Origin: Polyangiaceae bacterium
GTDB taxonomy: Bacteria; Myxococcota_A; Polyangia; Polyangiales; Polyangiaceae
Length of the DNA stretch: 64,000 nt
Direction: 5' to 3'
Assembly: GCA_009781005.1 (NCBI GenBank)
Contig: WQYX01000005.1
Location: 28,890 to 92,889 of the forward strand
Positions 36,804-44,460 of this stretch are shown here, piece by piece. Positions within the stretch are counted from its first letter, which is position 1; every line of letters starts with the position of its first letter. The notes below the pieces were generated by a model. It was given only the letters and a program-made list of their open reading frames with translations, had not been told where the DNA came from and did no database searches. A program made the translations under genes and the position numbers.

Positions 36804-37256
36804 CTATGACGGGGGCGCGCTTGACTGCACTGTAAGCACGGGACAGGGAGCCGTCCTCACAATCTTCTCTGCCACGCTGCCAAGGAGCGCACGAGGTAAC
36901 CCGCGGCGTCCATGCGTCCCCATCACGATGAGGCCCGCCCGAACCTCCGCGACTGCGTCGAGAATGGTTCGCCACGTATCGCCTTGCTTGATGAGGCCGC
37001 GAATGGAGACGCCCGATGCCTCGTGCGGCTTGATGGCATTGTCCAGCCCTGCCCGCGCACCCTCGAGCACACGAGAAGCGAACTCCGCGCTCGCGGCCAG
37101 CGTACCGTCGGGAAAGCCGACCATGGGGATCTCGAAGGCATGGAGCACAACGAGATCTGCGCCGACCACCTTCGCAAGGTCGACGGCGTAGAGCAGGGCT
37201 GCCTCGGAGCCCTCACCGAAGTCTGTTGGAACGAGGATGGTCTTCGGGAGCGTCAT
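36804..37256 (-). CDS. Universal stress protein (UspA family, ATP-binding type)
   Basis: A 150-residue single-domain Usp. The start [24 protein letters not shown] and the ATP-loop pattern [20 protein letters not shown] (GxxGx9GS) indicate the ATP-binding subgroup. The family helps cells survive starvation, oxidation and other stress. The start at 37256 has AAAGG upstream; the longer open frame runs through a family-3 repeat and is not coding. Its promoter region lies between it and that repeat. Confidence 0.92.
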   Translation of the reverse strand: MTLPKTILVPTDFGEGSEAALLYAVDLAKVVGADLVVLHAFEIPMVGFPDGTLAASAEFASRVLEGARAGLDNAIKPHEASGVSIRGLIKQGDTWRTILDAVAEVRAGLIVMGTHGRRGLPRALLGSVAEKIVRTAPCPVLTVQSSAPPS

Positions 37257-37306
37257 GATTTTACCTTTGGTATCAGGCCAGCAACAATGGGGCCATATCA
37301 CACTAA

Positions 37307-37429
37307 GACCGCTTTCAAGTTGACGCGAGGTCGAGGCGGGGCCGAGGAGCGGACCGGAACAGCCTCGCATGGCTTTGAGGACCGCACCGCAGGCCCCAAC
37401 GATGAGATCGCGGCAAATCGAAAGCGGTA
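37307..37429 (-). repeat. Family-3 palindromic element, copy B (reverse orientation)
   Basis: The left end is GACCGCTTTC (37307-37316) and the right end GAAAGCGGTA (37420-37429), one base off a perfect match. The interior is the reverse complement of copies A and C. It fills the space between the divergent Usp and msrA genes, with its right edge only 37 bp before the msrA start. Confidence 0.78.
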
Positions 37430-37466
37430 TATGAGGTTTATGATTAGTTTTACAGAAAAGATCCGG

Positions 37467-38078
37467 ATGCCGAGCGCCGCCCAATCCTTGCCCGGACGAA
37501 GTGAGCCCGTCTTCGTGGCCGAGAAGCATGCCGTGCTTGGTACGCGCATGAAGGAACCGTGGCCGCCGGGAATGCAGATTGCGATGTTCGGGATGGGATG
37601 TTTTTGGGGTGCAGAAAAAGAGATGTGGCAACTCCACGGCATTTACTCCACGCAAGTTGGTTATGCGGGCGGCACTACACCAAATCCTGCATATGACGAG
37701 GTTTGCACCGGCAGGACCGGGCACGCCGAAGTGGTGCGCGTCATCTTCAATCCGCAAATCATAAATTATGAAAACTTGCTCCGCGCATTCTGGGAGAATC
37801 ACGATCCGACGCAGGGCATGCGCCAGGGCAACGACGTCGGCACACAATACCGCTCGGGCATCTATGTGTTCGATGATACGCAAGCGCACACCGCGGCGGC
37901 GTCAGCCACAGCTTTTCAGAAGGAGCTCCGCGCGGCCGGCTACGGCGACATCACGACGGAGATCACGGCAGCGCCGATATTTTACTATGCAGAAGATTAT
38001 CATCAACAGTACCTCGCGAGGGATCCGGGCGGCTACTGCGGACTCGGCGGCACCGGCGTGAAATTCCCGTTACTCTGA
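37467..38078 (+). CDS. msrA: Peptide methionine sulfoxide reductase MsrA
   Basis: 203 residues from the ATG at 37467; two upstream in-frame ATGs (37431, 37440) lie at the repeat border. The catalytic Cys is residue 45 in [10 protein letters not shown], followed by [23 protein letters not shown] and the resolving-region [14 protein letters not shown]. It repairs methionine-S-sulfoxide in proteins after oxidative damage, using thioredoxin. Fits the stress island. The roughly 500 bp downstream hold only a doubtful minus-strand frame. Confidence 0.95.
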   Translation: MPSAAQSLPGRSEPVFVAEKHAVLGTRMKEPWPPGMQIAMFGMGCFWGAEKEMWQLHGIYSTQVGYAGGTTPNPAYDEVCTGRTGHAEVVRVIFNPQIINYENLLRAFWENHDPTQGMRQGNDVGTQYRSGIYVFDDTQAHTAAASATAFQKELRAAGYGDITTEITAAPIFYYAEDYHQQYLARDPGGYCGLGGTGVKFPLL

Positions 38079-38411
38079 CATTCCACCGGCGAGCGCCCGG
38101 TGAGAATCTCCGTGTAACCAGGTAGTGAGACGTAATTCGGTCCGGTCGCTTGGATTACATCGTGTCCGGGTGCGCCGACCAAAGCGCCACGCCGTGTGGC
38201 GAGTTAGTAAACGCGCGCCGTCGATGGTCACGAGAACGACGGGAGAGCGGACACGGACTTTCGGATGCGTGTATTCTGCATTGATGACGCGTGCGGAATC
38301 AGCACGTGCATCTTGGCGAGTCGCGTAACTTGCTCCGACGAGGAGCAAACCGACGATGGCGGCTTTCACCACACCTTGTGCGCCCCACACGATCCCCCCC
38401 GTTGCTTGCAC
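38070..38411 (-). CDS. Doubtful small secreted protein
   Basis: A 113-codon frame from GTG with a signal-like start ([17 protein letters not shown], then an Ala-x-Ala site) and a short region [13 protein letters not shown]. The second half looks random, and the frame overlaps the msrA stop by 9 bp. It may be a short real protein ending earlier in evolution or chance. No ribosome-binding site is convincing. Confidence 0.25.
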   Translation of the reverse strand: MQATGGIVWGAQGVVKAAIVGLLLVGASYATRQDARADSARVINAEYTHPKVRVRSPVVLVTIDGARLLTRHTAWRFGRRTRTRCNPSDRTELRLTTWLHGDSHRALAGGMSE

Positions 38412-38575
38412 GCCTCATACCTGCGTGGATGATTTCGTCTTCGCTCGATCGCGCACAAAGCCGCCAAAGGAGAGAGAAAGCGCTCGCTTGTGCGCAAGTG
38501 AGCGTTGCGATCACGTGCGGCGCCGACACCAAACGTGCACCGAAGGCGCAGTGCGGGAGAGACGCAGCGGAGGTG

Positions 38576-39175
38576 TCAGTCGTCATCAGGTCCGAGCGCC
38601 TCGAGCATGGTCTCGACCATGCGGTACGTCATCCCCCAGAGCACCCGATCCCCGGGCTGAAATCGGATGCACGGAAGCTCGAACACTTTGCCCTCCCGCG
38701 ACCACGAAAAGGTGCCGCGTCCCTCACCGCGCGCAATGCTCGCGAACGGAATCCATAATGCTTCGGCGACTTCGAGGTTCGGTGTGTGCTGCCCTGCATG
38801 CTCGCCGCGGAGAGCGAAGACGAAGGGCGTGACGACGAGCGACGCGCTCTTGCCTCGCGTATACGCGAGGATGTCGGGCAGACGTGCGACGAGGTTGGCA
38901 GAGGAGAGGTCGATGCCCACTTCTTCATGCGTTTCGCGGACCGCGGTAGCGAGGATCGTGACGTCCTCGTCTTCGTAACGCCCGCCTGGAAATGCGATAT
39001 GACCCGACCACGGATCGTCGGCTCGCTCGGTTCTGCGAATGAAAAGAAGCTCGGCGCCCGCATCCGTCATACCTTCGCGAAGGATGGCAGCGACGGCGGC
39101 ACGTGAACAGTCACCTCCGCGCGAATCGGAAGCACCAAGCCGCCCGAGCTTTTTCGCGATTGCGGAGAGAAGCAT
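38576..39175 (-). CDS. NUDIX hydrolase, CoA pyrophosphatase type
   Basis: 199 residues from the ATG at 39175. The Nudix box reads GGRYEDEDVTILATAVRE followed by THEEVGID, the full GX5EX7REUXEEXGU pattern, preceded by SGHIAFPGG as in NudL/CoA-diphosphatases. It hydrolyses nucleoside diphosphate-linked compounds, probably CoA. The gene starts 5 bp after the end of the upstream lipoprotein gene, so they are likely co-transcribed. Confidence 0.9.
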   Translation of the reverse strand: MLLSAIAKKLGRLGASDSRGGDCSRAAVAAILREGMTDAGAELLFIRRTERADDPWSGHIAFPGGRYEDEDVTILATAVRETHEEVGIDLSSANLVARLPDILAYTRGKSASLVVTPFVFALRGEHAGQHTPNLEVAEALWIPFASIARGEGRGTFSWSREGKVFELPCIRFQPGDRVLWGMTYRMVETMLEALGPDDD

Positions 39176-39179
39176 GGCA

Positions 39180-40523
39180 CTAGAACGATTGCTTGAACGA
39201 TTCCACGTCAGCTTGCGAAAAGCCATAAAGGATGGCGATATCTTGTATTGCGGAGATGATCGCGGATGTCCGATGGGTGGGGTCGGTGACGAGCTCGAAG
39301 GGTGCGTCTGCACCGAGCTTGCCGAGAAGCGCCTGGATCCGATCATCCGTGATGAGGCGGCGAGCCTGCGGGATCCCAAGGTAACTCTGAACGAGACCAA
39401 TGGCATTGCCGAGCGCGCGCAACGAATCCGGACCGTCCATGGGGTCCGTCATCGCAGCGAGCGCCGCGAGATTTAGATAATAAATGACCGATGCGTACGT
39501 GGTCTTCTCCCACGTTGCGAAAAAATCCGTAAGCGCCGCGTCGAGGTCCGCCTGGCATGCATTGCCCGCGATGACGGCGGCCTTCGCAGTCAATAGAGCA
39601 GTGCGCATTTGACGATACATACCCGGCGTGTTCGAGTTTTTGTTGTCACGTTGCGAAGCGAGCTCGGCGAGCAGACCATCGCGATCAGCACCCGCGTCGT
39701 CGTCGGTGCGGTTTGCGAGCGCCGGGGTTGCGCCGAAAGATGCAACAACACGGTCGAGCGTTGCCTCGGTCATGGGCCCCGACGCGAGATCGATGGCGTG
39801 CTGGAGAAACGCTCCACCGAGCAGCGTGCGCGACGTTGCCGAACGCAAATCGAGACCAACAGCCGAGAAGTAAAAGGTTCCGTCGTATTTGCCGCCGTTC
39901 TCTGCTCCACCATTGGCTGCAAGGTCCGGCGACCATAGATTGCCAATGGCATTGCCATATGCCGTGAGATAGCCATTGGTGCTGTTCCCAATGGCGTCTT
40001 GGGTTTCAGGCGTCGACACCGACTGGAGACTCGGCACACCCGCGGTGAAGGAATCGGTGAGTTCCTTGGTCGTGGTGATTGCGGTGGTGGCCCCTTCGGT
40101 CAATGCCATGGTCCTATCAATGGCAAATGCATTGGCGCGCAGATCGAGTTCCACTTGCGCATTCGTCGTGAAATTCGGACTGTCATAAACCGACAAGACG
40201 GCAGCACCGCACGCGAGAGTGCCGCCATCATTTGCCGGCCCCGAGCCATCTGATGATCCCGAGCCATCAGGGCGCTCACGCACGGTGACAGGCTTGTCGT
40301 TGCACGCGGCACCGACCGAAAGCATGCATGCAAAGCCTACGAGAAGAATAATTCTAAGAGCGTGTTCGCCAGCCGTCGCGAGCGAATCGAGGCTAGGGCG
40401 GAGCGCGAGGAGCCCGCGTAAGCGTACTTGTCGTACGTGCGCAGGCACCGCAGCGCCCAACCGACGAATCGATTTCGCGCAGCAGGCTGGCGAACACGCT
40501 CTAAGGAGAGAAGAACAGCGCAT
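39180..40523 (-). CDS. Predicted lipoprotein of unknown function, signal sequence split by a family-1 element
   Basis: The mature part (about 380 residues) follows a hydrophobic segment ILLVGFACMLSVGAAC, a lipobox. It has a Gly/Ser/Asp spacer, then a helical domain that I cannot assign (ELDLRANAFAIDRTMALTEG near its start, TWEKTTYASVIYYLNLAALA near its middle). The family-1 element at 40358-40501 lies inside the 5' end. Without it the gene would begin at ATG 40523 with MRCSSLLR joined to IILLVGFAC, a normal lipoprotein signal. With it, the frame stays open but a 48-residue Arg/Ala/Leu-rich insert precedes the hydrophobic core, so export may be impaired. The true start is uncertain. Confidence 0.65.
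   Translation of the reverse strand: MRCSSLLRACSPACCAKSIRRLGAAVPAHVRQVRLRGLLALRPSLDSLATAGEHALRIILLVGFACMLSVGAACNDKPVTVRERPDGSGSSDGSGPANDGGTLACGAAVLSVYDSPNFTTNAQVELDLRANAFAIDRTMALTEGATTAITTTKELTDSFTAGVPSLQSVSTPETQDAIGNSTNGYLTAYGNAIGNLWSPDLAANGGAENGGKYDGTFYFSAVGLDLRSATSRTLLGGAFLQHAIDLASGPMTEATLDRVVASFGATPALANRTDDDAGADRDGLLAELASQRDNKNSNTPGMYRQMRTALLTAKAAVIAGNACQADLDAALTDFFATWEKTTYASVIYYLNLAALAAMTDPMDGPDSLRALGNAIGLVQSYLGIPQARRLITDDRIQALLGKLGADAPFELVTDPTHRTSAIISAIQDIAILYGFSQADVESFKQSF
40358..40501 (+). repeat. Family-1 palindromic element inside a lipoprotein signal sequence
   Basis: 144 bp with terminal arms GAGCGTGTTCGCCAGCC and GGCTGGCGAACACGCTC, a perfect 17-bp inverted repeat, flanked on both sides by TAA (40355-40357 and 40502-40504). 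The centre has the CGTAC/GTACG stem. It contains no gene; the open frame through it is shared by all copies and looks accidental. Confidence 0.88.
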
Positions 40524-40635
40524 GGGTATATCTTTATCGGATTTTACGCGCACAAGCGATTGAAGCTCGGCTGGAACGTGATATTTTAGCGCAACGCACA
40601 GCGGCGAGCCTCTCAAACGTTGAACAAGGACTTTC

Positions 40636-42297
40636 ATGAAAACGCTAAGTTTTTACGGTTTGATGGTCTTGAGTAGCTGCCTCACGTCGTGCGCTAAGTT
40701 TACCGTCCGCGAGGACCCAGACGTCGGCGACGGCGGCTCGCACCTAGCCGATTTCAACGCCCAGTTGGAAATACCGAGCCTCACAACGGTGGTTCAAGGC
40801 AGAACAACCAAGGTCCCCATCAAGATCCACCGAGATCCCAACAATACCGGCTCTGGGATCATGAGCGTTACCGGCCTTCCAAACGGGATCCAGGCCGACA
40901 GCGTCACAATTCCCGAGAGCGCCGATCCCTCGCAGGTCCAAGAAATTGAACTTTCGCTGGTCGCGGACATGCCCGCGACAGGCACGGTTTATCCTACTCC
41001 GATCCTCGTCGTCGGCCACACCAGTGAAAGCACGCTGACGCTGAGAGCGGGCCTGCCGATGGTCGTGCGCGGCAAACCGGGAACGCTCGACACCGCGTTC
41101 GCGGACGGCGGCGTGTACGAAGACCCGTCCGAAAAGTACTACTCGATCAATGCCGTCACCCCACACCTCGACGGAGTGGTCATCGGCGCAACGCTGTACC
41201 CTCCGGAATCGAGCACGATCATCCGTCTGAGCGCTGACGGCTCGCTCGACACGACATTTGCTGAACCACAGTTTCCCGTGCAGGTGCAGGACATTGCACC
41301 GGACGACGCAGGACACATTTTGACGGTTGGGACAGCTCCAGATAACTCAGCATCTATCGTCAACCGCTTCACCAAAGCCGGCAACCCAGACATCTCGTTC
41401 ACTCCGACGAGTTCCGTCACATTGCCGACTCCAGACGGTTGGTCTAACTATTACCCATCGGTCATCACTGTCGCACCGAATAATGGATATATCTACGTTG
41501 GAGCGGGCGCCATTTCCATCAATGGCATAGGAGGCTACTCTTATGCATTCGCTCAGATCTCGCCCACGGGGGACATCGCAACCAACACAGCGGTCTCCAT
41601 CGGGAGCGGATGCTATAAATCTTGGGGGCCATCGAGCTACTCCAATTACTTAACTAACTTGTTCGTACTGCCGAGCGGCGCCCTTACCTTCGCCGGTTGG
41701 GATGGGTCCGGTATCGGCGTGGGGCGATTTTTGCCGGCGTCTCCATCGTCTTCCCTTTGCCAATTCGACACCAGGTACGGTGGAGTTGGCGGCACGTTTG
41801 GAGAATCATACTTTATGGGCACAGGTTATCTAGACGACTCCGTTCTCGAGGACGATGGGAGCTTCGTTCTTCTCGGCCACAACCTCCCAAGTCATGGCGT
41901 TTCAGAACGCCCATATTCCCTTCTTCGCGTGGATCCAGCGGGCATGCAAGTTACGCAGAGTGATACCTCATTGATGTTCTCGAGCCAACGAAACTGGGCA
42001 GGATATATTGCTGGGGGCGTAATGCGCATGCCAGACGGTCACTATCTCGTAACAGGGGAATCGTCGTTAGCTACCGCATCCTCGATGGCTATCGCTTTTT
42101 ATAACTCCGACCTGACACTGGATACGTCAATGGGCACGAACGGCGTCACCCTCATCCCCACCACCATCGCCAATACCTTTGGGGTTGGATTGCGCGCCAT
42201 TCCCTCGTCCGATGGGCAGTACACTCTCGTCGTTGGTGTTGCGCACCGCACAGACGCCAACATTGAGCACCTTGTCGTGGCTCGCCTCCAGAACTGA
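40636..42297 (+). CDS. Lipoprotein with delta-60-type repeats
   Basis: A 553-residue lipoprotein (signal ends LSSCLTSC). Residues about 25-140 form a beta-rich domain. From about 140 on there are degenerate delta-60 repeats, recognisable by GTLDTAFADGG, GSLDTTFAEP, GNPDISFTP and LTLDTSMGTNG. These predict a beta-propeller-like surface protein, usual in myxobacterial outer-membrane or extracellular proteins. Function is unknown. It is divergent from the disrupted lipoprotein gene, and the space of about 110 bp must hold both promoters. Confidence 0.82.
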   Translation: MKTLSFYGLMVLSSCLTSCAKFTVREDPDVGDGGSHLADFNAQLEIPSLTTVVQGRTTKVPIKIHRDPNNTGSGIMSVTGLPNGIQADSVTIPESADPSQVQEIELSLVADMPATGTVYPTPILVVGHTSESTLTLRAGLPMVVRGKPGTLDTAFADGGVYEDPSEKYYSINAVTPHLDGVVIGATLYPPESSTIIRLSADGSLDTTFAEPQFPVQVQDIAPDDAGHILTVGTAPDNSASIVNRFTKAGNPDISFTPTSSVTLPTPDGWSNYYPSVITVAPNNGYIYVGAGAISINGIGGYSYAFAQISPTGDIATNTAVSIGSGCYKSWGPSSYSNYLTNLFVLPSGALTFAGWDGSGIGVGRFLPASPSSSLCQFDTRYGGVGGTFGESYFMGTGYLDDSVLEDDGSFVLLGHNLPSHGVSERPYSLLRVDPAGMQVTQSDTSLMFSSQRNWAGYIAGGVMRMPDGHYLVTGESSLATASSMAIAFYNSDLTLDTSMGTNGVTLIPTTIANTFGVGLRAIPSSDGQYTLVVGVAHRTDANIEHLVVARLQN

Positions 42298-42309
42298 GAC
42301 ATGCATCTA

Positions 42310-42341
42310 CCGCGCGCCGCAACATCTCATGCGGCGCGCGG
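42310..42341. terminator. Perfect GC hairpin between convergent genes
   Basis: CCGCGCGCCGCA and TGCGGCGCGCGG form an exact 12-bp stem with an 8-base loop, 12 bp after the delta-60 gene and 20 bp before the end of the expansin gene. No T-run; probably a bidirectional transcript end. Confidence 0.6.
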
Positions 42342-42361
42342 AGGGGAGCAACCCCTACCTA

Positions 42362-43387
42362 TCAATCGAACTGTTGCGTACCCGGGAAGATGGTACTTGA
42401 ACTAATAGTATGCGTGTCTAGGGTGACGGGCACCGTGTCCACCACGACTTGTCCGTAGGCATCCGTGATTCGCAACGTCAGTCCATTGTGGGCGCCAAGA
42501 CCGTTCTCAACTATTGTTTGCTGTTTGGTAACAGGGTCCACTGTCACGGTTATGGGTCTGAAGTAGTTATCGTCGGAGCGGGGTAAATTAACCCAAGTTC
42601 CCTTGCCGTCCGAGTCATATTCGACCGTCGCGATGGGCTCACGGTGATTTCGTATTTGGATCGGCGACCAATATTGGTTACTTCCATCCTTGAATACGTA
42701 TTGCATGAACCCCGCGACAGTGCACGGGACAACCTGGAAGGTAATGGGCACTTTCCCATCAGATAGATTCGCGATCCTCGAAAACGCGTCCTGCGAAAGA
42801 TCCAGATCGGCTCCCGACACGCCGCAGTCCATGGCGCCAGTACCCGAAGGACAGCTATCGACAACCTCCACGACTACGAACCCCTTGCTGCCCGTAACAT
42901 TGAGGCACTCGCCACAAGCACCCGCGAGTTCGGTACCAACGTTGTACCAACGACTCTTGTTCGGGGCGACGACCAGCAGCGGAGAGGCATTCGACTTGGG
43001 AAAGCTGCAATTCCCAGTGCCATCCGCATCGTAGAACGTGGCCGTACCCGTAATCACCGGTCCCACCAAATTTCCGTTAGGTGGTGGCGGTGTAACTCCC
43101 GAGTCCTGAGACGCGGCCGCGTCGTTGCCACCGGAGTCCGACCCACTATCCTTGCCTGAGCTCGATCCGCTGTCCCTGCGCGAGCTCGATCCGCTGTCCG
43201 ACGACGAAGACGTGCCGCTGTCACCGGAGTCATCGTTCCCGGTGCTCGATCCGTTGTCCCCCGGGGACGACGACGCGTCCTCCCCGCTGAGGGTTGTTTC
43301 GTCGGGCGGGGACGAGTTGTTACTCGTTGAACAAGCTACGAATAAGAGGCCAACGAGGCCAACAGAGAAACCGATGTAACGCATCAT
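42362..43387 (-). CDS. Expansin-like lipoprotein with Ser/Asp/Gly spacer
   Basis: 341 residues from ATG 43387. The signal ends GLLFVAC, then about 90 residues are a Ser/Asp/Gly-rich linker. The expansin region follows: a double-psi barrel with GTATFYDADGTGNCSF, the Cys pair ACGECLNVTG and SGADLDLSQDAFSRI, where the Asp corresponds to the essential Asp of expansins (HFDLS). The C-terminal beta-sandwich (CBM63-like) spans about residues 235-340. Expansins loosen cellulose or other wall polysaccharides without hydrolysis. A paralogue lies next to it on the same strand. Confidence 0.88.
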   Translation of the reverse strand: MMRYIGFSVGLVGLLFVACSTSNNSSPPDETTLSGEDASSSPGDNGSSTGNDDSGDSGTSSSSDSGSSSRRDSGSSSGKDSGSDSGGNDAAASQDSGVTPPPPNGNLVGPVITGTATFYDADGTGNCSFPKSNASPLLVVAPNKSRWYNVGTELAGACGECLNVTGSKGFVVVEVVDSCPSGTGAMDCGVSGADLDLSQDAFSRIANLSDGKVPITFQVVPCTVAGFMQYVFKDGSNQYWSPIQIRNHREPIATVEYDSDGKGTWVNLPRSDDNYFRPITVTVDPVTKQQTIVENGLGAHNGLTLRITDAYGQVVVDTVPVTLDTHTISSSTIFPGTQQFD

Positions 43388-43518
43388 TCGGCGCACTCTA
43401 TCCGAACCGAGCGCTCCCACAAGAGGCGTGATCTACGAACTTTCGCCCCTGGGACGCCCAGTCTCGCTCATGCGCCTCGATTCGGCAGAACGGTATCAGT
43501 CAATTCACGAGATCTCGT

Positions 43519-44265
43519 TCACTCGAACTGCTGCGTACCTGGGAATACCATGGAGGAGTCGATGGCGTTCTTGTCCACAACAACGGGCACCGTGTCCATC
43601 ACGACCTGACCGTAGGCATCTGTGATTCGCAGAGGCAGTCCATTCGAATGTGGCCCAACGCCCCCATTCTCGGTATTGGGGACAAAGTAGTTATCGTCCG
43701 AGCGGGATGTCGTTATCCAATTGCCGCTGTTGTCTGAATACTCAACGGTCGCAAGGGGCTCGCGGTGATTGAGCACCTGGATCGCCGTCCAAGATTGCGA
43801 ACTTCCATCTTTGAACCGATACTGCAGATTCCCCGTGACATCGCACGGAACAACCTGAAAACGGATGTCGATAATTCCAGTGTCTAGATTGTCGATGCGT
43901 CCGAAGGCTTCTTCCGAAAGGTCGAGAAGGATATCCGATTGCTTACAATCGGGGCAGCTATCGACAACCTTCACAACAATTGCCGTGGTCTTCGTGTTCG
44001 CCTTGTTGGTGCCCGTGACCTTGAGGCATGCGCCGCACGCGGAAGCGTGATTGTAGAGATCCAGCTCCGAAGTCATCTTCGGAGCGGCCACCATCCAATC
44101 TGTGAACGGAGGGAAGCTACAATTCAAGGTGCCATGGGCATCAAACCAAGTGGCCTTGCCCACCAGCTCGCCAGACATCAGCAATCCGTTCGAGGACGAT
44201 TTGCTCGTTGAGCAAGCCAAAAGCAAAAGCCCGATGCATCCAGAAGAAAAAGCCGCGCTGCGCAT
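43519..44265 (-). CDS. Expansin-like lipoprotein, short spacer
   Basis: 248 residues from ATG 44265. The signal ends CIGLLLLAC. The spacer is only about 15 residues, then the same two-domain expansin module: GKATWFDAHGTLNCSF, ACGACLKVTG and SDILLDLSEEAFGRI with the key Asp, and the C-terminal domain with SWTAIQVLNHREPLATVEY. It shares most motifs with the upstream-numbered paralogue, so the pair arose by tandem duplication, with the linker lengths diverging. A family-1 element lies 48 bp upstream of the start, within the promoter region. Confidence 0.88.
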   Translation of the reverse strand: MRSAAFSSGCIGLLLLACSTSKSSSNGLLMSGELVGKATWFDAHGTLNCSFPPFTDWMVAAPKMTSELDLYNHASACGACLKVTGTNKANTKTTAIVVKVVDSCPDCKQSDILLDLSEEAFGRIDNLDTGIIDIRFQVVPCDVTGNLQYRFKDGSSQSWTAIQVLNHREPLATVEYSDNSGNWITTSRSDDNYFVPNTENGGVGPHSNGLPLRITDAYGQVVMDTVPVVVDKNAIDSSMVFPGTQQFE

Positions 44266-44312
44266 CACGTGTGCATTGTACCGCGGGAGCCTCTGCGAGT
44301 ACCTCGCGATCA

Positions 44313-44455
44313 GAGCGAGTTCGACGGCCTGCTGCGCGAATCGATTCGTTGGTTGGGCGCTGCGGTGCCTGCGCACGTACGAAAAGTACGTTTACGCGGG
44401 CTCCTCGCGCTCCGCCCTAGCCTCGATTCGCTCGCGACGGCTGTCGAACTCGCTC
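44313..44455 (-). repeat. Family-1 palindromic element between expansin and SRPBCC genes
   Basis: 143 bp with arms GAGCGAGTTCGACGGCC and GGCTGTCGAACTCGCTC (one mismatch), flanked by TCA at 44310-44312 and 44456-44458. It lies 5 bp from the stop codon of the SRPBCC/H1 gene. Orientation is opposite to the copies at 40358 and 63866. Confidence 0.88.
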
Positions 44456-44460
44456 TCAGA

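Noticed and set aside
40358..40501. Conserved peptide encoded by the family-1 element
   Set aside because: Every copy has the same open frame (GAAVPAHVR and RGLLALRPSLDSLA), but it lacks its own ribosome-binding site, copies are read in both orientations relative to genes, and the openness follows from GC-rich composition.
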